Source: Burkholderiales bacterium (GTDB taxonomy: Bacteria > Pseudomonadota > Gammaproteobacteria > Burkholderiales > Usitatibacteraceae). Taken from it: a stretch of DNA of 25,249 nt. This document shows, one piece after another, positions 14,542-23,364 of the stretch. Each line of letters begins with the position of its first letter. Within the stretch, counting starts at the first letter, position 1. Under the pieces are notes generated by a model that worked only from the letters and a program-made list of their open reading frames with translations, did not search any database and had not been told where the DNA came from. Both the position numbers and the translations under genes were made by a program. The stretch spans positions 1 through 25,249 of the forward strand of contig JANXWW010000211.1 of the NCBI GenBank assembly GCA_025350945.1. The letters run 5' to 3'.

Positions 14542-15930
14542 TCAATCCTTCGCGCCCAGCGTGCGCTTCAAAAACGCAATCGTCTTCGGCCACGCATCGG
14601 CCTGTGCGCGTGCATTGCCTTCGGGCGTGCCGCCCACTTTACTCAGGCTCACGTCATATTGCGTGGTGGGATTGTAGCCAGTGCCGCCGATGGCGTGTCC
14701 CGCATCGGAATAAATCAGCGACACCGTTTCCAGTTTTGCCTCGGCGCGGCGCTCGGCAATGTTGTGCGCCATCATCGCTGAATTCCACATTTGATCCTCT
14801 TGCCCTGCGATTAACATTACCGGTGCCTTGATGCGCTCAACGGGAATGCGTGCCGCCACTGCCGCCGCAGGATGCGTGGCACGTCCCTTGTCTTGAGGAC
14901 GACGAATGCGCACCGCCTCGCCCGTTTGAAAACCCATAAACTCCTTCGCAAAATCTTCATATGGTACGAACGGCAGCGGTTTGCCATTCAATGAAAATGA
15001 GGAACGTTTACCCAGTTCAATATTTGGTCCCCAGCCTTCCCAGACCACATCACTTGGCACCACCGCGACGATAGACGTGACCCACGGCAAATGTACGCCC
15101 GCGAGCAACGCAAACTCCGCGCCTTTCGATGTTCCATAAATCGCGATGCGTGTGGCGTCAATCTCGTCACGTGCCTGCAACCATGCACGCGCATCGTTTA
15201 GCCGATCAACCGGAATATCAGCAAATGCCGCAGGCAGCGTTGGCAATTCCGCTTTCTGACTGGGCCATGCGGGCGGCGAATAATAGGGCAGTGCCAGAAC
15301 TGCAAATCCGTACGAAGCCAGCTGCGCCGCGCCGCGTGTCACTGCTGATCCTCCTTCAGAGCCACCCAGCAAAATGATGGCGGGACGTTTTTGCTTTGCG
15401 GAATTGATGCCAGATTGAATTGCAAATAATGCGCCTGGAAATTTTTCAACGGCCTCGGTTTTTATACTGGGCAACGCATTCACAAACGTAATGGTAGTCT
15501 CAGCAATCGGTTTGTCGTTCGCAACAGTGCGTGCAGCCAAACGCACCTCCAGCAGCTTGCGATCTGTTGCTACTTCACTCGGCACCGGCATCATCGACCA
15601 AAATAATCCGCGTGAATCTGCTCGTTTATAGCTGCCGCTTTTAGGTGCGGCGGTCGTAAGATCAAGTGTGCCGTCCGCGCCCACGGCGAAGGTGGCTTCA
15701 GCGCGATACAGCACCTGCTTTTCACTGCCCCACTCGGTCACGATTCGCTCTGCGATGAGCTTTACATCCTGATTTGCAGGCAGCGCGCGAAGTGAAATGG
15801 CAACCGGCTCGCCTAGCAAAACAGGATTGGCAGGCTTAACGTCAATCTGCTGCGCAGAAAGCGAAGAAGGAAATGAAAATACAACAAGCGCACCCGCTGA
15901 CAATACTGCACTGAGAAATCTGAATTTCAT
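14542..15930 (-). CDS. exported acyl-CoA thioesterase/BAAT-like hydrolase
   Basis: A 462-residue alpha/beta hydrolase of the acyl-CoA thioesterase / bile acid-CoA:amino acid N-acyltransferase family. Residues 1-26 look like a Sec signal peptide (MKFRFLSAVLSAGALVVFSF, cut after LSA). About 30-150 form the Ig-like N-terminal domain (PANPVLLGEPVAISLRALPA). The C-terminal catalytic domain has Ser268 in IYGTSKG, Asp379 in AGQEDQMW and His412 in DAGHAIGG. The serine, where mammalian amidating enzymes carry cysteine, suggests hydrolysis rather than amide formation. GGAG is 8 nt before the ATG. Bacterial exported members are uncharacterised; since acyl-CoA is not periplasmic, the true substrate is probably another ester. 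It stands alone. Confidence 0.83.
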   Translation of the reverse strand: MKFRFLSAVLSAGALVVFSFPSSLSAQQIDVKPANPVLLGEPVAISLRALPANQDVKLIAERIVTEWGSEKQVLYRAEATFAVGADGTLDLTTAAPKSGSYKRADSRGLFWSMMPVPSEVATDRKLLEVRLAARTVANDKPIAETTITFVNALPSIKTEAVEKFPGALFAIQSGINSAKQKRPAIILLGGSEGGSAVTRGAAQLASYGFAVLALPYYSPPAWPSQKAELPTLPAAFADIPVDRLNDARAWLQARDEIDATRIAIYGTSKGAEFALLAGVHLPWVTSIVAVVPSDVVWEGWGPNIELGKRSSFSLNGKPLPFVPYEDFAKEFMGFQTGEAVRIRRPQDKGRATHPAAAVAARIPVERIKAPVMLIAGQEDQMWNSAMMAHNIAERRAEAKLETVSLIYSDAGHAIGGTGYNPTTQYDVSLSKVGGTPEGNARAQADAWPKTIAFLKRTLGAKD

Positions 15931-16070
15931 CGCCGTAACTCCGTTAGTTGAGGAATAGCAAAAATTCTATTCAATGTTTTATCGCGATGGGTGCGATATG
16001 TGATGAACGGCTATTTGCCGCCGCGAATTGATAAATAAATGGGATGAGCTGTTGGACAATTCGCGGAAAT

Positions 16071-16098
16071 AAAAAAGCCCGGCGTACCGGGCTTTTTT
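16071..16098. terminator. strong intrinsic terminator after the M13 gene
   Basis: AAAAAAGCCCGG (16071-16082), CGTA loop, CCGGGCTTTTTT (16087-16098): a perfect 12-nt inverted repeat with a T-run on both strands. It lies 16 nt past the end of the M13 gene (minus strand) and is symmetric, so it could stop transcription from either side. Confidence 0.92.
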
Positions 16099-16114
16099 AA
16101 TGGCTGAATGGCGA

Positions 16115-18229
16115 TTACCAAACTCGACAAGCCTTAGCACTCACCATCGGCTGACCCGGCTTGCAGGAAAATGCTTTTGCAAACTCAGGCATGTTCACCA
16201 CCAAACCATTCACGCGATATTTGCCTGGCGAATGTGGATCGGTTAACGCTTTCACGCGCAGGTTTTCTGGCCGGTCAATTTCGCAGGCCCATTGCGCATA
16301 ACCTACAAAGAAGCGCTGCTCGGGCGTCATGCCGTCGCGTGACGGCGCAGGATTTTTGGCGATTTCGGTTTTCCATGCCATCCAGCCGAGAATCAATCCG
16401 CCAAGATCGGCCACGTCTTCGCCAAGCGTTAATTTACTGTTGATCTTGATATCATCGACGATGGTGTATTGCGCATACTGATCGACAATGCATTGCGCAC
16501 GATTATTAAATTCTTTCGCGTCTTTTTTTGTCCACCAGTCTTTCAGATTTCCCTTCGCATCAAACTGGCGGCCCTCATCATCAAAACCGTGCGTAAGCTC
16601 ATGGCCAATCGTGCCGCCGGTGTTGCCGTAATTCGGCGCATCGTCCATCTTTGGATCGTACAGCGGTGGCTGCAAAATGCCGGCGGGGAAATTGATGTCG
16701 TTCATTTGTGCGTTGTAGTAAGCGTTGACCGATGGTGGCGTCATGCCCCATTCACCGCGATCTATCGGCTTGCCGATTTTTGCGAGCTGGCGACGCGATT
16801 CAAACAAATTGCCGCGCTCCACATTGCCGAGGAAATCATCGCGCTTCACGTTGTATTCGCTGTAGTCGCGCCACTTATCCGGGTAGCCAATCTTATTCAC
16901 GACCGAGCGCAATTTTTCTTGTGCTTTTTGTTTGGTCGCGGCACTCATCCATGTCAGCGATTTAATATCTTCCGCCATGGCGGTTTCAATTTGTTTGGTC
17001 ATGCGCAGCGTTTTTTCTTTAAGCTCGGCACTGAATGCACGGCTAACAAATTCCTGCCCCAATGCCTCGCCTAGCTGCGTATCAACCAGGGCCACACAGC
17101 GCTTCCAGCGTGGTTTCTGTTCCGGCACACCGCGCAAGGTCTTGCTAAAGAACCCAAAATTTTCATTCACGAATGCAGTTGAAAGATAAGGCGACATCGC
17201 GCGCGTGATGTGCCAGCGCAAGTAAGTTTTAATGTCGTCCAGGCTCAACGTTTGCAGCTGCTGATTAAACGCTTTGTAAAACGCAGGCTCGGTCACGTTG
17301 AAGGTGGCGAGATTTTTGAGCCCCAGCGATTCCAGGTAAACATTCCAGTTAAAACCGGGCGTCATGGCTTGCAGGCCTTTGGCATTCACTTTGTGAAAGA
17401 GTTTGTATGGATCGCGCTTGTCGACGCGTGTAAGCGTGGCTTTGGCGAGTGCGGATTCAATCGTCATCACGCGTTCAGCGGATTTTTTTGCAGCATCCGC
17501 GTTGTCGCCTAACAGCACAAACATTTGCGTCACATGTGCCAGATATTGATCGCGAATCGTCTTCGATTTTTCGTCATCCTTGGTGTAGTAATCCCGATCC
17601 GGCAAACTAAGCCCGCCGGAACTCGCGAATGCAATCACGCGCGATGAGTCACCAAAATCTTGATTCGACCCAAAGGAAAAAAACAAGCCATCATCAGCAG
17701 CGGCCAAATGTAAACTGGCAAGGACTTTTGATAAATCGGCTTTCGATTGCATGCCTTTAATCAGCGCAAGATAAGGCTGCAATGGTGTAGCGGCGCGCTT
17801 TTTCACGGCGGCTTCATCCATGCAAGCTGCGAAATAATCACCGGTTTTTTGCTGTGCGGCATTACGGGTCGTGGTAGCAGAATTGTTTGACAGACTTTCC
17901 AAAATCCCCCACAAGAATCGCTGATTATCTTCAGCCAGTTTTCGGTAAACATCCCACTTCGCCTGATCCGCCGGAATCGGGTTATTTTTAATCCAGCCGC
18001 CACAAGAGTATTGATAAAAATCCACGCAGGGATCAGCCGTTTTATCCATTGCTGTCACATCCAAGCCTGGTGTGTAGGGCAGGGCGGTGAGGGGCTTGTC
18101 GGCGGGTTTTGCGGGGATGCTGGTTGGTGGAGTCTGTGACGATGCAGTCGCCACCACACCCGCCAGCAAAAGAGAAAGCGCCATTGGTCGCACGACCAAT
18201 CGTTTAAAGCCAAACAAAAATTCGCGCAT
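16115..18229 (-). CDS. M13-family zinc metallopeptidase (neprilysin/PepO-like)
   Basis: A 704-residue M13 endopeptidase. The catalytic motif HELTH is at His543-His547 with Glu544 as general base. GEDVADLGG gives the third ligand Glu604 and the stabilising Asp608. NAYYNAQMNDINFPAGILQP, HGFDDEGRQFDAKGNLKDWW and the C-terminal CRVW are family hallmarks. Residues 1-31 are a signal peptide (MREFLFGFKRLVVRPMALSL then LLAGVVATASSQ), so the enzyme is periplasmic or secreted and degrades small peptides. I place the start at 18229: CGGAGAACACGTA precedes that ATG (GGAG, 8 nt). A longer in-frame start at 18292 would add 21 residues of unlikely sequence. The length is normal for the family. Confidence 0.93.
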   Translation of the reverse strand: MREFLFGFKRLVVRPMALSLLLAGVVATASSQTPPTSIPAKPADKPLTALPYTPGLDVTAMDKTADPCVDFYQYSCGGWIKNNPIPADQAKWDVYRKLAEDNQRFLWGILESLSNNSATTTRNAAQQKTGDYFAACMDEAAVKKRAATPLQPYLALIKGMQSKADLSKVLASLHLAAADDGLFFSFGSNQDFGDSSRVIAFASSGGLSLPDRDYYTKDDEKSKTIRDQYLAHVTQMFVLLGDNADAAKKSAERVMTIESALAKATLTRVDKRDPYKLFHKVNAKGLQAMTPGFNWNVYLESLGLKNLATFNVTEPAFYKAFNQQLQTLSLDDIKTYLRWHITRAMSPYLSTAFVNENFGFFSKTLRGVPEQKPRWKRCVALVDTQLGEALGQEFVSRAFSAELKEKTLRMTKQIETAMAEDIKSLTWMSAATKQKAQEKLRSVVNKIGYPDKWRDYSEYNVKRDDFLGNVERGNLFESRRQLAKIGKPIDRGEWGMTPPSVNAYYNAQMNDINFPAGILQPPLYDPKMDDAPNYGNTGGTIGHELTHGFDDEGRQFDAKGNLKDWWTKKDAKEFNNRAQCIVDQYAQYTIVDDIKINSKLTLGEDVADLGGLILGWMAWKTEIAKNPAPSRDGMTPEQRFFVGYAQWACEIDRPENLRVKALTDPHSPGKYRVNGLVVNMPEFAKAFSCKPGQPMVSAKACRVW

Positions 18230-18310
18230 TACGTGTTCTCCGAAAAAGTAAACTGTGGCATGCTCAATAAAAAATAAAAAGTAAAACCCCACAATCGGCG
18301 GGACAAAGCA

Positions 18311-18352
18311 GGCATTTTTGTCTGAAAATGCACGCCAATGCTAGGGTTTAGA
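18311..18352 (+). repeat. dispersed intergenic repeat, copy C
   Basis: GGCATTTTTGTCTGAAAATG, then CACGCCAATGCTAGGGTTTA, closely matches the copy at 25052-25092 and the right half of the copy at 2149-2200. GCACGCCAATGCT (18330-18342) is exact at 25072-25084. It lies between the M13 gene and the end of the TonB-like gene. Confidence 0.7.
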
Positions 18353-18380
18353 TAATTTTAGATATGAAAATATCGTAGCG

Positions 18381-20489
18381 TTATTTAAATTCAAAAATCA
18401 TTTCTTTGCGCGCAAATACAGCATCGCCTTTGAGTTTTGGCACTTCAAATAGCCAGCGCTGCAGCACCGTCGCCACTGACCACGCCAGATCCATATTCGT
18501 CGCCGCTACAATGCGCGGTAACTGTACACTGCCTTCGCGGTCGATGATAAATTCAATTTGTACGGTGTCAATGGCGTTTGCGCTCGACAGCGTTTTTCGT
18601 GGATCAGCCGCCTCCGGTTGATAGAGAATTTTTGGGCTCGCGTCCAATGCGCTTAGCTCATACACTTCGGCAGGATATGACTTCACGTAACGTATGGCCT
18701 GCAGTGTTTCGTCGCTGATTGCGTTGTCGCGTTGATTGAATTGAAACCGATGCTCAAAATTAAATTGAACGCTAATTGGCTTGCCCGCTTTAAGGGCGGG
18801 TGCAAATTCCCAGTTCTGCATCATCGCCTTGGTGGCGGCACCAAAATCAGGATGTGATGCCGCCACGACGGTCACATCTTTAACCGTGCCCAACTGATCG
18901 AGCACAACGGATATAGTTGCACTTCCCGTCACGTTTTCCTGTAGCAGTGCGCGTGGATACGCAGGAAGTGAGACCACCATGATTTCCGGCGCGACATCAT
19001 ATTGCGATTCTGTGGGCTTGCTCGAATTTACCTTGGGAAATTTAAATGCGGCGTGCTCAGATATATCGCTGCGCTTAGACGGTGTCAGCATAAAGCTGAA
19101 CGGCATGCCAATGATGGTGGGGATAATGTTGCCCTCGAATGTTGCTGGCGCGACGCGCATCGACATCATGCCTTTGATAGCAGCCTGTTCAAAAGCGGGA
19201 TGGATTGACTTTTCGACGTGCAATTCTTCAAGCGCGCCATCGGCGTTTACGATAGTTTTTATCACAACATTTCCATCCAAACCCCATTGCCTCATTTTCT
19301 TCGGAAACTCTGTGTTGCCTCGCGCAGTCAGCGTTGGCCCTTTGAATGTCGGTAATTTGTATTTCTGATTGTATGCGGCGTATAACTTGGCATACTTTTT
19401 TGCTGCAGGTTGATCGTTCAAGCGCAAATAAGTCTCGCTGAGCATTTGACAAATAGCAGTGTAGCCACGTGCAGGGCCGCTTGAAAACGGACCATTGATA
19501 ATTTTCAACGCGAGCAGCAAATGTGCGGCGGCACTCCGGTCTTCCTTGAGCGCAATATAGGCATCAGCTATTTTCATTTGTGCATCATATTGCGCAATAT
19601 TGTTCCCAGCGGCGGCGGCTTGCCACGCTTGCAGTACCAAAATAGCCCCGCGATGCTCGTTAATGCCTGATAAAAAATCCGCTTGTGCGAACAGTGCCTC
19701 GGCGATGCGTTCATCATCTTTTGATTTGATGGCATCATCCGTCCGATTTTTGAAAAACAGTGTTGCTGCGGCCACTGTCGCAAATTGCATGGGCTCGTTT
19801 TTGCTGGCCTCAAAACGCAGCTTTGTTTGAGGCGCAGCAGGCGATGATGGCGATGCAGATAAAATTTCAGCCATCCGGACTTTCGGCTTTTGCGTTGTAT
19901 CGGCAATGCTTAGTTCATATTGCCGTTGCACGCTTGCCTTGCCGCGAATTAGCTCAACTTCTATTTCACCCGCATCGTTAATGCTGCCGTTATCAATTCG
20001 CTGAACACGAAATTTCGCATCGCTCGCGGCGACGGCAAATTTTGCGTTATCAATTTGAAAAAAGCCCAGCGGTGCGGTGACTTCAAATTCTGCTGTTCCG
20101 CCAAGCAGGGCATAGCGCTCGCCTGCACGATTCAGCGCTGATGTTGTCAGTGTGCTTGCGGCCATGAGGCGAATGGTATTGCCGTTGAGCGTCCGTAAGG
20201 TCAGCGTTGTATTTGCAGGCGTTTTGATATTGCTGGTGTTGATGCCATCATTCAGAGATAACGGCTTTCCAGGGTCGCTCGCCTTGCCATATCGCGCAAA
20301 GCTGATCCCTACGGCGCTCGATACGCTCTTGCCCTCCACGTCAATGGCGGTCACCGTGAACGCAGGAGTCTCTGCCGTTTGTGATAAAGCGACACCGGGC
20401 ACCAGCGCGCTCACTGCGAATAAAAAACTTAGTTGCATGCCTAGGCACGGTTTTAATATTTTGTGAATCATTAAAGAAACAGCTTTCAT
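18381..20489 (-). CDS. exported protein with three TonB C-terminal-like domains
   Basis: A 702-residue protein. Residues 1-36 form a signal peptide (with a hydrophobic run around LSFLFAVSALVPGVALSQ). About 60-195 resemble a FecR-like beta domain (TTLTLRTLNGNTIRLMAAST). About 235-380 are helical with TPR character (ALFAQADFLSGINEHRGAIL). Three TonB_C-like modules follow, at about 390-480 (FPKKMRQWGLDGNVVIKTIV), 505-600 (YPRALLQENVTGSATISVVL) and 620-702 (IDTVQIEFIIDREGSVQLPR). GAAAGG 6 nt before the ATG supports this start. Normal TonB carries one such domain on an inner-membrane anchor, so this is not a canonical TonB; it may be a cell-envelope scaffold. The divergent OPT gene shares its promoter region. 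Family confidence is moderate. Confidence 0.7.
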   Translation of the reverse strand: MKAVSLMIHKILKPCLGMQLSFLFAVSALVPGVALSQTAETPAFTVTAIDVEGKSVSSAVGISFARYGKASDPGKPLSLNDGINTSNIKTPANTTLTLRTLNGNTIRLMAASTLTTSALNRAGERYALLGGTAEFEVTAPLGFFQIDNAKFAVAASDAKFRVQRIDNGSINDAGEIEVELIRGKASVQRQYELSIADTTQKPKVRMAEILSASPSSPAAPQTKLRFEASKNEPMQFATVAAATLFFKNRTDDAIKSKDDERIAEALFAQADFLSGINEHRGAILVLQAWQAAAAGNNIAQYDAQMKIADAYIALKEDRSAAAHLLLALKIINGPFSSGPARGYTAICQMLSETYLRLNDQPAAKKYAKLYAAYNQKYKLPTFKGPTLTARGNTEFPKKMRQWGLDGNVVIKTIVNADGALEELHVEKSIHPAFEQAAIKGMMSMRVAPATFEGNIIPTIIGMPFSFMLTPSKRSDISEHAAFKFPKVNSSKPTESQYDVAPEIMVVSLPAYPRALLQENVTGSATISVVLDQLGTVKDVTVVAASHPDFGAATKAMMQNWEFAPALKAGKPISVQFNFEHRFQFNQRDNAISDETLQAIRYVKSYPAEVYELSALDASPKILYQPEAADPRKTLSSANAIDTVQIEFIIDREGSVQLPRIVAATNMDLAWSVATVLQRWLFEVPKLKGDAVFARKEMIFEFK

Positions 20490-20786
20490 AAATTGCCTTT
20501 CGTGGTGAGTAACACCGGGCGACAGAGGGGGAATCAGATGGCGCAGAAAATTTTAGGCAAGCGTTCACTACGCAATATAGCAAATTTGCGGCCTGCAAAA
20601 AATATAGATTCTGCCTAGCATTTTTTCTACAGAATGGCATTGCGCATCTGTACTTGCGACGGCAATGCGTCTGTCATAATCGGCCATTGTTTGCATACCC
20701 ATCCATCAGGTTGCAGAACGGATGTGCCTTCATAAAAAGTACCAGTGACTCTGCCTTTATCCTCCCCCAAAAAGGTCAAAAAAATT

Positions 20787-22772
20787 ATGGCGATTCAACA
20801 TTTGAGCGATGAGCAGATCAGCACGTGGAGCCGCTCGCAAAAAGATGAATGGTGGTTCAAGAATATATTCCGTGGTGACATGCCGCAGTTATCCTTTCGC
20901 GCGGCTATTACCGGATTTTTGCTGGGTGGAGTTCTTTCGGCAACAGCACTTTATATCCTCGGTAAAACCGGCATTACCATTGGTGTGGGCCTCACTTCCG
21001 TGATTCTTTCGTTCGCGATTTTTCGCGCGATGCACAGCATTGGCCTGGCTTCCGATTACACCATTCTCGAAAACAACTGCACGCAATCCATTGCGACTGC
21101 CGCCGGCTATATGGTGTCGCCACTCGGTGCCGCGCTCGCCGCCTATATGCTGGTCACGGGCAATATTATTCCGTGGTGGCAGATGGTGATCTGGATGGTG
21201 GTCTGTTCGATTCTCGGTGTGCTGGTTGCTTTCCCGATGAAGCGGCGCTTTATCAACGAGGATCAATTGCCGTTTCCCGAAGGCCGCGCTTCGGGTGTGG
21301 TGCTTGATGCGCTTTACACGGGCAGTGCGGCCAGCGGCGTATATAAAGCACGTCTGCTGGGATGGGTTGGACTCGCCGCCGCGCTTTATCAAATGATTAT
21401 CAGTGACGGCTGGATGAAGCTCGTGCAATTTAAAATTTTGATGATGGATAAATGGGCCGGGCTGAAGGAGCCCTGGTATTTGCACGAGCGACTCGACACC
21501 TACTACTACAACGCAGCCACACAAATGAATTTGTGGATTCCGAATATTCTCGGCACCGATTTTCGTAAACTCGGTCTGCGATTAACGCTTGATGTCGCGA
21601 TGCTCGGCATTGGCGGATTGATGGGCATTAAAGTCGCTACCAGCGTGATGCTGGGTGCGTTTATTAATTTTGTGATTCTCGCCCCGCTGATGATTCAGGC
21701 CGGTGAAATTGCGCCGCGTATTTCGCCGAGCGGTGCGGTGGTCGCGATTTCGCGAACCGAGATTGTCAATCAATGGTCACTGTGGTGGGGCGTGACGATG
21801 ATGGTTGTCGGCTCAATCGTGAGTTTGCTCGCGCGGCCCGAGATTTTTACCAAAGCATTCAAGCTGCTCGCGGGCGGCAAAAAGGAAGCAACGACTGGTC
21901 AGGATTTGTTGCGCGATATTGAGGTGCCGCTGTGGATTTCGTATGTCGGTGTGCCGCTATTCAGCGTGCTCGGTGCGTGGGCCACGCATTCATTTTTTGG
22001 CGTGTCGTGGTTGCTGTCGTTTGTATCGCTGCCGCTGATTTTTGTGTTGACCATTATCTGCGTCAACTCGATGGCGCTCACCTCATGGACACCCACCGGC
22101 TCGCTCTCAAAAATTACCCAATTCACCATGGGCGCCATTGATCGCGTAAACCCGGCCAGCAATTTGATTCCCGCCGGTATGACGGCCGAGATCGCAGCAA
22201 ACGCATCAAATTTACTCTCCGATATCAAGCCCGGCTACATGCTCGGTGCCAAGCCGCGTCAACAAGCTATCGGTCATGTGATCGGCATTTTTGCCGGTGC
22301 GCTGGCGGCGGTGCCGTTATTCTTTTTGTTGTTCCTGCCGCCCGATGCAAATGGTGTGCGCTCGGCAACAACTATCGTCTCCGAACAATTCGCCATGCCC
22401 GCCGCCATGCAATGGAAAGGTGTGGCTGAAATTATTGCAAAAGGATTATCCAGCCTGCCTACCTCCGCGATCATTTCCGTGATCGTCGCAGCGATTGCCG
22501 CCGCCGGAATTGAAGTCGCCCGCATCATCACCAAACAACGCTTCCCGCTATCGTCCGTATCCATCGGCCTTGGCGTAATTCTCCCGCCAGAGTCCTGCTT
22601 CATGATGTGGGTCGGCGCGATGATTTTTTGGTGGATGGGCAGCCGAAATAAAACGCCAGGCACCAAAGGGCATGATTTTTGGGTGGATGGGTGCGAGCCG
22701 ATTTGTGCGGGGCTGATTTCGGGCGCGGCGTTGATGGGGATTGGCAATGCGATTATTAATGTGTTGATGTGA
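20787..22772 (+). CDS. OPT-family oligopeptide/metal-chelate transporter
   Basis: A 661-residue polytopic inner-membrane protein of the OPT family, which imports peptides or metal chelates with protons. Many hydrophobic segments are visible, and family landmarks include LPFPEGRASGVVLDALYTG near residue 160, NLIPAGMTAEIAANASNLLS near 455 and KPRQQAIGHVIGIFAGALAA near 490. Its first residues (MAIQHLSDEQISTWSRSQKD) are cytosolic. The ATG at 20787 follows AAAGG by about 11 nt; an upstream GTG at 20745 would add a polar 14-residue head and is less likely. It is divergent from the TonB-like gene, with 297 nt between. No peptidase neighbour confirms peptide import, so the substrate is open. Confidence 0.9.
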   Translation: MAIQHLSDEQISTWSRSQKDEWWFKNIFRGDMPQLSFRAAITGFLLGGVLSATALYILGKTGITIGVGLTSVILSFAIFRAMHSIGLASDYTILENNCTQSIATAAGYMVSPLGAALAAYMLVTGNIIPWWQMVIWMVVCSILGVLVAFPMKRRFINEDQLPFPEGRASGVVLDALYTGSAASGVYKARLLGWVGLAAALYQMIISDGWMKLVQFKILMMDKWAGLKEPWYLHERLDTYYYNAATQMNLWIPNILGTDFRKLGLRLTLDVAMLGIGGLMGIKVATSVMLGAFINFVILAPLMIQAGEIAPRISPSGAVVAISRTEIVNQWSLWWGVTMMVVGSIVSLLARPEIFTKAFKLLAGGKKEATTGQDLLRDIEVPLWISYVGVPLFSVLGAWATHSFFGVSWLLSFVSLPLIFVLTIICVNSMALTSWTPTGSLSKITQFTMGAIDRVNPASNLIPAGMTAEIAANASNLLSDIKPGYMLGAKPRQQAIGHVIGIFAGALAAVPLFFLLFLPPDANGVRSATTIVSEQFAMPAAMQWKGVAEIIAKGLSSLPTSAIISVIVAAIAAAGIEVARIITKQRFPLSSVSIGLGVILPPESCFMMWVGAMIFWWMGSRNKTPGTKGHDFWVDGCEPICAGLISGAALMGIGNAIINVLM

Positions 22773-22802
22773 GGAACGCGCTTGCCTGAAACACGAGGCT
22801 TA

Positions 22803-22842
22803 AGCGGGCTGTTTGGGGCATTTCTGCTCGCAGATGCCCGCT
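22803..22842. repeat. dispersed intergenic hairpin repeat, copy F
   Basis: GGGCAT-TT-CTGC (22816-22827) folds on GCAG-ATGCCC (22830-22839), and AGCGGGC (22803-22809) can alternatively pair with GCCCGCT (22836-22842). It sits 30 nt after the OPT stop and could end its transcript, though only a weak T-run (AGTTTTG) follows. Confidence 0.6.
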
Positions 22843-22952
22843 GATAAAAGAGTTTTGATCTCATAAAAGCGAGATTCATTTTGAGAAATTTTGGCTTGTC
22901 ACTTGTCGCATCCATCATCTGAAACCTTAAAGGCAAGAAGCTCCACTCCCGC

Positions 22953-22992
22953 AGAAGAGGGGCGCGCGACAGCGCGGGTGAGGGTGATTTTG
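22953..22992. repeat. GC-rich intergenic repeat remnant
   Basis: CCACTCCCGCAGAAGAGGGG followed by CGCGCGACAGCGCGGGTGAG: a partly palindromic, GC-rich stretch in the 309-nt space before the Phd gene, resembling widespread proteobacterial repeats of the CTCCCGC/GCGGGAG kind. No gene is seen in this space. Confidence 0.35.
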
Positions 22993-23004
22993 GAGTCTGG
23001 ATTG

Positions 23005-23059
23005 TTGACAACCCAGCCTCCCTCATTCCATAATCTAGTCAGTTTAACAGACTAGATTA
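23005..23059 (+). promoter_or_regulatory. sigma70-type promoter overlapping a palindromic operator
   Basis: TTGACA (23005-23010), 18 nt, then CATAAT (23029-23034) is a strong -35/-10 pair. The -10 overlaps a near-perfect palindrome: TAATCTAGTC (23031-23040), a 9-nt centre AGTTTAACA, GACTAGATTA (23050-23059). The ten-nt arms match exactly, and the centre is itself palindromic apart from one position. The start of the antitoxin is 23 nt further on. This is what an autoregulated Phd/YefM operator should look like. Confidence 0.8.
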
Positions 23060-23081
23060 GACCAGTTAAGAAAGGCCGCAA

Positions 23082-23357
23082 ATGCGACAAACCCAATGGC
23101 AGTTGCAAACCGCTAAGGCGCAGCTTAGCGAAGTGGTAGATGCGGCGTTGCGCGGGGAACCGCAGCGGATCACGCGGCGCGGGAAAGATGCGGTCGTGGT
23201 ACTTTCGGAGCAGGAATATGTTGCATTAAAGACCAGTGCGAAACGAGATGCGCCAAACTTTGTTGAGTACTTGCTCGCCATTCCAAAAGAGCGGGCAGCC
23301 TCGGCCGCGCCCCTTGTGCCGCGTTCGAAACTAAAGCTGCGCGATATTGAGCTGTAA
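23082..23357 (+). CDS. Phd/YefM-type antitoxin
   Basis: A 91-residue antitoxin. MRQTQWQLQTAKAQLSEVVD and the segment RITRRGKDAVVVLSEQEYVA form the N-terminal DNA-binding fold of the Phd/YefM family; the rest is the toxin-neutralising tail. AAAGG lies 6 nt before the ATG. The gene stops 7 nt before the PIN-domain toxin, and the palindrome at 23031-23059 overlies its promoter, so autorepression together with the toxin is expected. Every expected part is intact, unlike the VapBC-like pair near the left edge. The sequence does not reveal which cellular RNA the pair targets. Confidence 0.9.
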   Translation: MRQTQWQLQTAKAQLSEVVDAALRGEPQRITRRGKDAVVVLSEQEYVALKTSAKRDAPNFVEYLLAIPKERAASAAPLVPRSKLKLRDIEL

Positions 23358-23364
23358 GTGCTAA

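Noticed and set aside
16469..17074. Plus-strand open frame of 201 codons
   Set aside because: Opposite the conserved M13 coding sequence with no domain or ribosome binding site.
20889..21524. Minus-strand open frame of 211 codons
   Set aside because: Antisense to the first part of the OPT gene; the His/Asn/Arg-rich translation is typical of a shadow frame.
22274..23026. Long minus-strand open frame of 250 codons opposite the OPT gene
   Set aside because: It lies antisense to conserved transmembrane coding sequence, its protein has no recognisable domain, and it is a product of the codon bias of the real gene.
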